Shown: piece by piece, positions 7,614 to 13,383 of the stretch | How positions within the stretch are numbered: the stretch's first letter is position 1 | How the letters are laid out: each line of letters begins with the position of its first letter | Source of the DNA: Ignavibacteria bacterium | Lineage (GTDB): Bacteria > Bacteroidota > Ignavibacteria > Tepidaquicellales > Tepidaquicellaceae | Reading direction: 5' to 3' | DNA: 13,383 nucleotides | NCBI GenBank assembly: GCA_018058125.1 | Contig: JAGPCH010000011.1 | Span: forward strand, 1 to 13,383 | Position numbers and translations under genes: made by a program | The notes under the pieces: generated by a model | Told to the model about the DNA's origin: nothing | What the model saw: the letters and a program-made list of their open reading frames with translations, nothing else | The model's database searches: none

Positions 7614-9626
7614 ATGAAAACAACAGTTCTTTTTTTAGTTTTACTGCTTTCTTTTTTTAAACTTTCACAGGCTGAGATTATTTATACCGATCCTGTTGAA
7701 AATGCAGAATATGTAAGCATTAATAACTGTATTATTGTAAGATTTGACGAACCTCTGAGAAGTTCAGTATTGGAATCAAACATTATTGTAACCGGAAATC
7801 TTAGCGGCAACCATCACGGGAAAACCACTCTTACACAGGACAGAAAAACTTTAATATTCAAGCCTCATCTTCCTTTCGAATATAATGAAACAGTAACAGT
7901 CTATATTAATAATACAACTACATCCGGGATTAAAAATAACAAGCTGATATATTCCTTTAGGACACAAAAAAGCAGGATCGAGTTTGACGCACTGAAATAT
8001 TTTAATGAAGAAGATCCCGGCTACAATAAATTTCTGACTTCCGGTAGTTATTCTGCTTTGCCGGCACCTCCGCTGACTCAGGTGATCTCAAATAATCCTA
8101 CTTCAGGACTTATTTATACTAACAACTTTAAGAATTTCTATAATGAAGCTCATTTGCTTATTGCTAATGAGGACGGAAGTTATTTTTTCACACGTGAGGA
8201 AGTCAATCAGGTACTGGATTTTAAACGCCAGCCAAACGGAGTAATGACATATTTTTCAAGAGACCGGCAGAAATATTTTTCGATGGACAACAATTACAAC
8301 ATTACTGACAGCTTTTATTGCGGCAACGGATATTCAACAGATATCCATGATCTGCAGATTCTAAGCAATGGAAATTATTTATTAATGAGTTATGATCCGC
8401 AGCCTGTGGATATGAGTCAGATCGTACCGGGTGGCAACCCGAATGCAATTGTCACAGGACTTATTGTTCAGGAACTTGACCCGGACAGAAATGTAGTTTT
8501 TCAATGGCGAAGCTGGGATCATTTTCAGATCACAGATGCCAACCATTTGGATCTTACAGATTCTTTAATAGACTATGTACATGGAAATGCAGTCGAATAT
8601 GATTATGACGGAAACATTATGATCTCATCCCGTCACATGAGCGAGATTACCAAGATAGACCGCTTGACCGGTGATATAATATGGCGGCTCGGCGGTATCA
8701 ATAATGAATTTTCTTTTCCTAATGATTCCATAGAGATCAGCTATCAGCATGATATAAGACGAATTCCAAACGGCAACATTACGATTTTTGATAATGGAAA
8801 TTATCACAGTACTTTGTTTTCCAGAGCAGTTGAATATCAACTCGATGAAGTAAACAAAACAGCAACACTGATATGGGAATACAGAAATTCCCCCGATATC
8901 TATGGCAATGCAAGAGGTTCGGCTCAGAGACTTGATAACGGAAACACTCTTATTTTCTGGGGAGCTTCCAATCCCGGCACTTTTTCAGAAGTCACTCCTT
9001 CAGGTGACATTGCGCTTGAGTTATCGTTTGAAGCGGGTATAGGTTCTTACCGGGGATTCTTTGAAATACTGGATATTGATCTCGAGCTGAAAATTGTAAT
9101 GGAAGGATTTTATGATAATGTAAGTAAAACTCTGAACATGATGGATTCTGTAACTGTTTATATAAGAAACATAACAGCTCCATATGATATTCAGGATACA
9201 TCCATAGCAGTAATAGATTCAATTTCCTTGCAGGGAAATTTTAAATTGACGAATACTCCGACTGGGACTTACTATATAACAGTTAAACACAGGAACTGTT
9301 TAGAAACATGGAGCAAATCCGGTGGTGAAATATTTACTAATGGCGCCACAATAAATTATGACATGACTGACAATTCATCAAAAGCTTTTGGAAACAATCT
9401 CTTGCAAATTGACAGCTCTCCGGATGTATTTGCAATGTACAGCGGTGATGTTGTAAATGATAATTTCATAGAACTCTCAGATGTGATCTACACTTATAAT
9501 GATGCTGCAGTTTTTGCAACAGGATATATAATTTCGGATGTTACAGGTAATAATGTTACCGGCTTGGCTGATGTTCTGATAGCTTCCAATAACTCTAATT
9601 TGTTTGTTGGTTCCATTACACCATAG
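7614..9626 (+). CDS. Secreted arylsulfotransferase-family protein, tandem copy 2
   Basis: Again exactly 670 residues, with the same layout as copy 1 and no alignment gap: signal peptide 1-20 (ends S-Q-A), Big_5-like domain 21-119, ASST propeller about 150-480, beta-sandwich about 488-600, EF-hand pair 609-670. The putative active-site set is intact at the same positions (H245, H323, N325, R340, H341, H379). By hand count it matches copy 1 at about 91 of 120 positions over 241-360, but only about 53 of 100 over 21-120. Its calcium loops are the least canonical of the set: V614 replaces the polar residue at loop position 3, and in the second loop N646 and G650 replace Asp, so the second site may not bind calcium. 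Cysteines at 39, 236 and 562 are not in an obvious disulfide arrangement. It has its own leader after a terminator. Only 157 bp separate it from copy 3, with no clear terminator. Confidence 0.85.
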   Translation: MKTTVLFLVLLLSFFKLSQAEIIYTDPVENAEYVSINNCIIVRFDEPLRSSVLESNIIVTGNLSGNHHGKTTLTQDRKTLIFKPHLPFEYNETVTVYINNTTTSGIKNNKLIYSFRTQKSRIEFDALKYFNEEDPGYNKFLTSGSYSALPAPPLTQVISNNPTSGLIYTNNFKNFYNEAHLLIANEDGSYFFTREEVNQVLDFKRQPNGVMTYFSRDRQKYFSMDNNYNITDSFYCGNGYSTDIHDLQILSNGNYLLMSYDPQPVDMSQIVPGGNPNAIVTGLIVQELDPDRNVVFQWRSWDHFQITDANHLDLTDSLIDYVHGNAVEYDYDGNIMISSRHMSEITKIDRLTGDIIWRLGGINNEFSFPNDSIEISYQHDIRRIPNGNITIFDNGNYHSTLFSRAVEYQLDEVNKTATLIWEYRNSPDIYGNARGSAQRLDNGNTLIFWGASNPGTFSEVTPSGDIALELSFEAGIGSYRGFFEILDIDLELKIVMEGFYDNVSKTLNMMDSVTVYIRNITAPYDIQDTSIAVIDSISLQGNFKLTNTPTGTYYITVKHRNCLETWSKSGGEIFTNGATINYDMTDNSSKAFGNNLLQIDSSPDVFAMYSGDVVNDNFIELSDVIYTYNDAAVFATGYIISDVTGNNVTGLADVLIASNNSNLFVGSITP

Positions 9627-9648
9627 ATCAAAAGATCAAAAAATCAAA
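9626..9648. repeat. Short tandem repeat at the stop codon of ASST copy 2
   Basis: GATCAAAA occurs twice in direct tandem (9626-9633 and 9634-9641), overlapping the final G of the stop codon, followed by a related AATCAAA. The rest of the gap to 9783 is A/T-rich, with no hairpin plus T-run and no recognisable promoter consensus. Confidence 0.4.
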
Positions 9649-9783
9649 TATTAAAAATTTCAGATAATTTTATGTTTATTTTTTTTGATATTTAGTTTAA
9701 CTTTTCCTTTTACAGTGCAATCAAGAAATGTCGCCTGGAAAACAATTTTGAACTTAAATTTTAACAACCTTTAACCAAAGTCA

Positions 9784-11796
9784 ATGAAATCTATTATTAC
9801 TGTTTTTTTAATTTCCTTTATAATTTTTAATTCTGCAGTTGCAACTGTTATCTATACTGATCCTGCTGACAATGCAGTACATGTCAATACTGAGAACAAA
9901 ATACTAATAAGCTTTGACAGAAATATTCAAACCATATATCAGAAGACTGACATAGTCGTGAATGGAACTGTCAGCGGATTTCATGATGGTGAGATGATTT
10001 TCACAAAAGATGGTAAGTCCCTGATCTTTAAACCATTTCAGCCATTTGCATTAAATGAAATAGTTAAAGTTGTATTACAAGATGCAAATACTTCAGGGAA
10101 TCCGGGTAGTAAATTGTCTTTTTCCTTTTATACACAAAAATCAAAACTTAGAGTTGATGTGCTTAAATATTATGATGATGAAGATCCTACGTTTAACAGG
10201 TTTGTAAATTCATATGAATATTCTCAGCTTCCTGCTCCGGCATTAACAGTTGAGATTTCCAATAATCCAACGTCCGGATTGCTTTTTACAAACACATCTC
10301 AGAATATACTTAATCCGCCTCATCTGCTGATAGCAGATGAAAATGGTAATCCTTTTTTTTCGAGACCTGAGCCAAACGGCGTTGTGGATTTCAAACGTCA
10401 GCCAAACGGAGTCATGACCTATTATTCCAGAAGCAGACAGAAATTTCTGTCGATGGATAATAACTTTAACATAACCGACAGTTTCTATTGCGGAAACGGA
10501 TACACAACCAACATTCATGACATGCAATTACTGAGCAACGGAAATTACCTTTTGACAAGCTATGACCCTCAGCCTGTTGACATGAGTTTAATAGTGCCGG
10601 GAGGAAATCCAAATGCCATTGTAACCGCATTTATCATTCAGGAACTTGATCCTGACAGAAACGTCGTCTTTCAATGGAGGAGCTGGGATCATTTTCAAAT
10701 TACTGATGCAGTTTATCTAAATCTGACAGATTCTCTTATAGATTATGTACATGGTAATGCTGTCGAACCTGATGATGACGGTAATATATTAATATCTTGC
10801 AGACACATGAATGAGATAACAAAAATCAGCCGCGCTACAGGTGACATTATCTGGCGTCTTGGCGGACTTAATAATGAGTTTACAATTCTCAATGATTCAG
10901 TTGAATTTACATATCAGCACGACATAAGAAGGATCGCAAACGGAAATATAACAATGTATGATAATGGAAATTTTCACTCACCGAATTTTTCCAGAGCTGT
11001 GGAGTATCAGCTGGATGAAACAAACAAGATCGCTACTTTAGTCTGGCAGTACATTAACGATCCCGTAATTTACGGAAACGCAACGGGCTCAGCTCAAAGA
11101 CTAAGTAACGGGAATACTCTTATATGCTGGGGCGCATCTCCAATAGGTACATTTTCTGAAGTGACTCCTGCAGGTGATATTGCTCTTCAGTTAACATTTG
11201 AACCCGGGATCAGATCTTACAGAGGATTTTTTGAAGTACTTGATATAGATCTCAATCTGAAAATAGCCATTGAAGGATTTTATGATAATACTGCAAATGC
11301 ACTTCGGATGAATGATACAGTTACTGCTTATCTGAGAAAATTATCTCCTCCATATGACATCATTGATACTTCTCAAACAGTTATAGATTCTGTGTCGCTG
11401 ACAGGAAATTTTAATTTTAAGAATACTTCAACCGGTACTTATTATATTTCTTTAAAGCACAGGAACAGTCTTGAAACATGGAGCAAGTCCGGAGGTGAAG
11501 TATTCACAAACGGATCTACTGTAAATTATGATATGACTGATTTTTCAACTAAAGCATATGGGAATAATCTTACACTAGTTGACAACTCGCCACAGTTATT
11601 TGCAGTTTACAGCGGAGATATCAATGATAATTCAATTATTGACATGGCTGATTTGTTACTTATCTATAATGATGGAATTAATTTTGTAACAGGATATGAA
11701 TTATCTGATATTACCGGTGATAATATTTCGGATGTATCTGATGTGCTTGTTGCATATAATAATTCAGGAATGTTTGTTGGCGCGATAACTCCATGA
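9784..11796 (+). CDS. Secreted arylsulfotransferase-family protein, tandem copy 3
   Basis: Third 670-residue paralogue, gap-free against copies 1 and 2. The signal peptide ends A-V-A at residue 20. Then come a Big_5-like domain (21-119), the ASST propeller (about 150-480), a beta-sandwich (about 488-600) and a dockerin-like tail (609-670). H245, H323, N325, R340, H341 and H379 are kept; the I-S-S-R-H segment is I-S-C-R-H here (C339). It is closest to copy 2 in the propeller (about 101 of 120 identities over 241-360), while the Ig-like domain agrees at only about 44 of 100 positions over 21-120. Calcium loops look usable: D612/N614/N616/D620/D623 and D642/T644/D646/D650/D653. It ends in F-V-G-A-I-T-P, like the other family tails. 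The product should be exported. The electron-poor acceptor or donor that a sulfotransferase would use cannot be inferred. It converges on the Crp/Fnr gene across a repeat-rich spacer. Confidence 0.85.
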   Translation: MKSIITVFLISFIIFNSAVATVIYTDPADNAVHVNTENKILISFDRNIQTIYQKTDIVVNGTVSGFHDGEMIFTKDGKSLIFKPFQPFALNEIVKVVLQDANTSGNPGSKLSFSFYTQKSKLRVDVLKYYDDEDPTFNRFVNSYEYSQLPAPALTVEISNNPTSGLLFTNTSQNILNPPHLLIADENGNPFFSRPEPNGVVDFKRQPNGVMTYYSRSRQKFLSMDNNFNITDSFYCGNGYTTNIHDMQLLSNGNYLLTSYDPQPVDMSLIVPGGNPNAIVTAFIIQELDPDRNVVFQWRSWDHFQITDAVYLNLTDSLIDYVHGNAVEPDDDGNILISCRHMNEITKISRATGDIIWRLGGLNNEFTILNDSVEFTYQHDIRRIANGNITMYDNGNFHSPNFSRAVEYQLDETNKIATLVWQYINDPVIYGNATGSAQRLSNGNTLICWGASPIGTFSEVTPAGDIALQLTFEPGIRSYRGFFEVLDIDLNLKIAIEGFYDNTANALRMNDTVTAYLRKLSPPYDIIDTSQTVIDSVSLTGNFNFKNTSTGTYYISLKHRNSLETWSKSGGEVFTNGSTVNYDMTDFSTKAYGNNLTLVDNSPQLFAVYSGDINDNSIIDMADLLLIYNDGINFVTGYELSDITGDNISDVSDVLVAYNNSGMFVGAITP

Positions 11797-11801
11797 TCTT
11801 G

Positions 11802-11836
11802 ATTTGGGATTTGGGATTGTGGATTAGGGATTTTTT
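11802..11836. repeat. Heptamer array, G-rich on the plus strand
   Basis: Five consecutive 7-nt units read ATTTGGG, ATTTGGG, ATTGTGG, ATTAGGG and ATTTTTT. The array begins 5 bp after the ASST copy 3 stop. Its register is partly complementary to the C-rich array at 11855-11903, so the two could fold into an imperfect hairpin ending the plus-strand transcript. Confidence 0.75.
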
Positions 11837-11854
11837 AAAAACTTAACCTGTAAA

Positions 11855-11903
11855 ACACATTACCCAATACACATTACCCAATACACATTACCCAATACCC
11901 AAT
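11855..11903. repeat. 3.5-copy 14-bp tandem repeat (two heptamers per unit)
   Basis: ACACATTACCCAAT is repeated perfectly at 11855-11868, 11869-11882 and 11883-11896, then ACCCAAT at 11897-11903. Each unit is two heptamers (ACACATT and ACCCAAT). It ends 6 bp before the stop codon of the convergent Crp/Fnr gene. There are no spacers, so it is not a CRISPR array. Confidence 0.9.
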
Positions 11904-11909
11904 ACTGAT

Positions 11910-12620
11910 TTAATCATACAGATTCGCGAGTTTGATCAGCGCATCAATATTAAGTATTTTTATCTTCTTACCATCGAGCGCAATAATGCCCTCGCGTTTG
12001 AGTTCGGATAATATCCGGATTGCAGTTTCTGTAGCGGTGCCAACTATATTTGCGATCTCTTCGCGGGTGATAGTTATGTTCAGTAAATTTTCATCTTTTA
12101 CAAATCCATAATATTCTTTCAGCATCAAGATAGCTTCTGCAAGTCTTTCGATAACCGGTTTCTGAGCGAGATTCGTTATTTTGTTTTCAGCATCTTTAAG
12201 ATCCGAAGCAAGGAGTTTCATTACATTTCCCGTAAGATCAGGATTCTGTCTGATCATTTCAAAAAAAAGTGCTTTAGGTATTATACATACTTTTGAATCT
12301 TCAATAGCTATGGCAGATGCAGTATATGGTTCGCCGCTAATTAGTGATCTGTATCCGAGAATATCGCCTTCTTTAGCCAGTCTGATGATCTGTTCTTTCC
12401 CTTCAAATCCGCTTTGAGAAACTTTTATCTTTCCCCTGTTCACACAATGCAAACCGGTTGGTGAATTTCCTTCCGTAAATATCTGCTGTCCTTTAAGATA
12501 AAAATTACAATGTTTTTGAGCAGATATATTTGATAACTCCAAATCGGAAATATCGCAAAAAATCGATCCTAATCTGGCATGACACGTTTCACAAAATGGA
12601 GTTTGAAATTTTTTTGACAT
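11910..12620 (-). CDS. Crp/Fnr-family transcriptional regulator with N-terminal cysteines
   Basis: 236 residues: an N-terminal cysteine segment, a cyclic-nucleotide-binding-like beta-roll (about 40-125), a long dimerisation helix (about 128-150 and beyond) and a winged HTH (about 183-222). Cysteines C10, C13, C22, C38 and C59 could ligate an iron-sulfur cluster; C10-x2-C13-x8-C22 resembles, but does not equal, the E. coli FNR arrangement. The beta-roll carries G-L-H-C-V-N-R-G-K-I-K (56-66) and G-K-E-Q-I-I-R-L-A-K-E-G-D (74-86). The recognition helix is around T-A-T-E-T-A-I-R (195-202), with E198 and R202 in the places used by Crp/Fnr proteins for base contacts. The product is probably an oxygen or redox sensor acting on DNA as a dimer; the ligand is not proven. 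The ATG at 12620 is directly preceded by a palindrome, which suggests autoregulation. Its neighbours on the same strand are the cbb3-oxidase assembly genes fixH and ccoG. Confidence 0.9.
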   Translation of the reverse strand: MSKKFQTPFCETCHARLGSIFCDISDLELSNISAQKHCNFYLKGQQIFTEGNSPTGLHCVNRGKIKVSQSGFEGKEQIIRLAKEGDILGYRSLISGEPYTASAIAIEDSKVCIIPKALFFEMIRQNPDLTGNVMKLLASDLKDAENKITNLAQKPVIERLAEAILMLKEYYGFVKDENLLNITITREEIANIVGTATETAIRILSELKREGIIALDGKKIKILNIDALIKLANLYD

Positions 12621-12621
12621 T

Positions 12622-12643
12622 TTAGCTGTAATATTATCGCTAA
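12622..12643 (-). promoter_or_regulatory. 22-bp near-palindrome abutting the Crp/Fnr start codon
   Basis: Arms TTAGC (12622-12626) and GCTAA (12639-12643) flank a central palindrome T-AATATT-A. In all, 9 of 11 position pairs are complementary. It begins 1 bp upstream of the start codon, where a bound protein or a folded RNA would block initiation. The half-site differs from FNR (TTGAT) and CRP (TGTGA), so its own regulator is an assumption. Confidence 0.5.
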
Positions 12644-12669
12644 AAATAATTCATTAATAGCTGAATAAC

Positions 12670-12683
12670 AATACAACTGTATT
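12670..12683 (-). promoter_or_regulatory. 14-bp palindrome upstream of the Crp/Fnr gene
   Basis: AATACA-AC-TGTATT has perfect 6-bp arms. It is centred 44 bp upstream of the centre of the 12622-12643 palindrome, in the same non-coding stretch. It may be a second operator; it is short enough to arise by chance in A/T-rich DNA. Confidence 0.35.
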
Positions 12684-12733
12684 AACAACAGAGCAAAAGT
12701 TTAGTTATCTAAAAGAATGATATCGACGGAGAG

Positions 12734-12752
12734 TTAATACTGTGAGTACTAA
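12734..12752. promoter_or_regulatory. 19-bp imperfect palindrome in the fixH-Crp/Fnr gap
   Basis: TTAATACT and AGTACTAA flank GTG, with 7 of 8 arm positions complementary. It is the third palindrome in this 228-bp gap. The rest of the gap (to 12848) is A/T-rich, with no clear terminator for fixH and no recognised gene. Confidence 0.3.
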
Positions 12753-12848
12753 TCAGAGGATTTTAAAACTGAGATATTTATTATTTTTCAACAGGTGATT
12801 TAAATGAAATTAGCTTCATAGAAATAAAACTTCAGGTTAAAGAATCAC

Positions 12849-13298
12849 TTAATTTACAAAGATCTTTTTTTCAATAAAAAAATCCTCACCACCTTTTCTA
12901 AGTTTGAAACTGACTTTCCAGTATCCTTTTTCAAAAAACTTTGTCCCGATTTTCTGTATTCCTTTTTCATCCGGATCAAATGGTATATTGAAGTCTTTTC
13001 CGGCATCAGAACTTCTGTAAAAAAACAAATCACCCTCATAATCAATTTTACCTGTTTCCGAAAGACCGGATACATCAATCATAATTTCATTTCTCTCCTG
13101 TGTCACAATGATTTTATCATTTAGGTGAGATGAGTTGTTCAAAAGATCTATCTGATCCTGATATTTGATTTCCTGTTCATAATAATTTTCACTTACCAGA
13201 TCCGTTTCATTCATCATTGACACTGCAACCATCGTAAATATTCCGGCAGCAAAAACTGCGAAGACAATAATTATTTTTATACCCCAGCTTATTTTCAT
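12849..13298 (-). CDS. fixH: FixH/CcoH family protein (cbb3 oxidase assembly)
   Basis: 149 residues. One N-terminal membrane anchor (about 6-29, GIKIIIVFAVFAAGIFTMVA) is followed by the family's conserved segment D-L-V-S-E-N-Y-Y-E-Q-E-I-K-Y-Q-D-Q-I-D (33-51) and a periplasmic beta-rich domain (about 60-149) with the closing strands Y-W-K-V-S-F-K. FixH/CcoH proteins take part in maturation of cbb3-type cytochrome c oxidase in the cytoplasmic membrane. The ATG at 13298 lies 4 bp after the ccoG stop, so the two are almost certainly cotranscribed. This gene order (ccoG then fixH) is the common one. The gene ends 228 bp before the Crp/Fnr start, on the same strand. Confidence 0.9.
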   Translation of the reverse strand: MKISWGIKIIIVFAVFAAGIFTMVAVSMMNETDLVSENYYEQEIKYQDQIDLLNNSSHLNDKIIVTQERNEIMIDVSGLSETGKIDYEGDLFFYRSSDAGKDFNIPFDPDEKGIQKIGTKFFEKGYWKVSFKLRKGGEDFFIEKKIFVN

Positions 13299-13302
13299 AA
13301 TT

Positions 13303-13383
13303 TTAATTTACCGGACCCAGAAAAGAGGTCTCTGATTCTGTTATTATTTTATCACCCGAATATACATCTATTGTGATTGGAGT
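13303..13383 (-). CDS. ccoG: CcoG/FixG C-terminal end (cut by window edge)
   Basis: The last 26 codons plus the TAA stop (13303-13305) of a gene entering from the right. The residues, in two parts, are TPITIDVYSGDKI then ITESETSFLGPVN. This matches the end of the Ig-like accessory domain that closes CcoG (FixG, RdxA) proteins, including the terminal F-L-G-P. CcoG is a membrane iron-sulfur protein involved in copper reduction for cbb3 oxidase assembly. Only the tail is visible, so the call rests on this short match plus the adjacent fixH. Confidence 0.75.
   Translation of the reverse strand, partial: TPITIDVYSGDKIITESETSFLGPVN

Noticed and set aside
5407..11796. Mobile element or composite transposon as the origin of the array
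   Set aside because: No transposase, terminal inverted repeats or flanking direct repeats were seen. The three genes are diverged paralogues, consistent with old tandem duplication.
11855..11903. CRISPR-like array
   Set aside because: The 14-bp units are directly adjacent with no spacers and no cas genes are nearby, so this is a short tandem repeat.
12181..12417. Plus-strand open frame within the Crp/Fnr gene
   Set aside because: It is antisense to a gene with clear family motifs and has no start context or homology signal of its own.
12784..12848. Possible terminator for fixH
   Set aside because: GTGATTTAA and its imperfect complement near 12843 are separated by a long loop with bulges and lack a T run at the stem base, which is too weak to call.

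Overview
The window is AT-rich chromosomal DNA that looks like the Bacteroidota/Ignavibacteriota lineage. Three things point there: a bacillithiol-type BshA, a CcoG/FixH cbb3-oxidase assembly pair next to a cysteine-rich Crp/Fnr regulator, and secreted multidomain proteins with Big_5-type Ig domains and dockerin-like tails. Most start codons lack a recognisable Shine-Dalgarno sequence and sit behind A/T-rich leaders, which fits. The assignment is by family resemblance and was not tested by any search.

Left part (1-3549). A truncated lipoprotein gene runs off the left edge on the minus strand. Divergent from it is a two-gene unit: bshA (first committed step of bacillithiol synthesis) and, 6 bp later, a RimJ/RimL-like GNAT acetyltransferase. 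This unit converges, with 15 bp between stops, on a large all-helical protein of unknown function.

Central part (3718-11796), the distinctive section. Four plus-strand genes encode exported proteins. The first has an N-terminal DNRLRE/CBM96-like beta domain. The next three are tandem paralogues, each exactly 670 residues, that align without a single gap: signal peptide, SbsA-type Ig-like domain, arylsulfotransferase (ASST)-type beta-propeller with the expected His/Asn/Arg residues, beta-sandwich, and dockerin-like double EF-hand. All four share the same C-terminal module (beta-sandwich plus EF-hand pair ending in F-V-x-x-I-x-P). Two very different N-terminal activities therefore carry one common tail, probably for surface retention or assembly. 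Strong intrinsic terminators follow the DNRLRE gene and the first ASST copy, so at least the first two genes have their own transcription units. Copies 2 and 3 have no obvious terminator between them.

Right part (11797-13383). The ASST array converges on a Crp/Fnr-family regulator across a 113-bp spacer made almost entirely of heptamer-based short tandem repeats. Upstream of the regulator is a 228-bp non-coding stretch with three palindromes. Beyond it, on the same strand, are fixH (ccoH) and the last 26 codons of ccoG (fixG). A plausible reading is a redox/oxygen regulator beside the cbb3 oxidase maturation operon.

The feature most worth follow-up is the triplicated, indel-free ASST family sharing a tail module with its DNRLRE neighbour. 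Its propeller core is much better conserved than its Ig-like domain.
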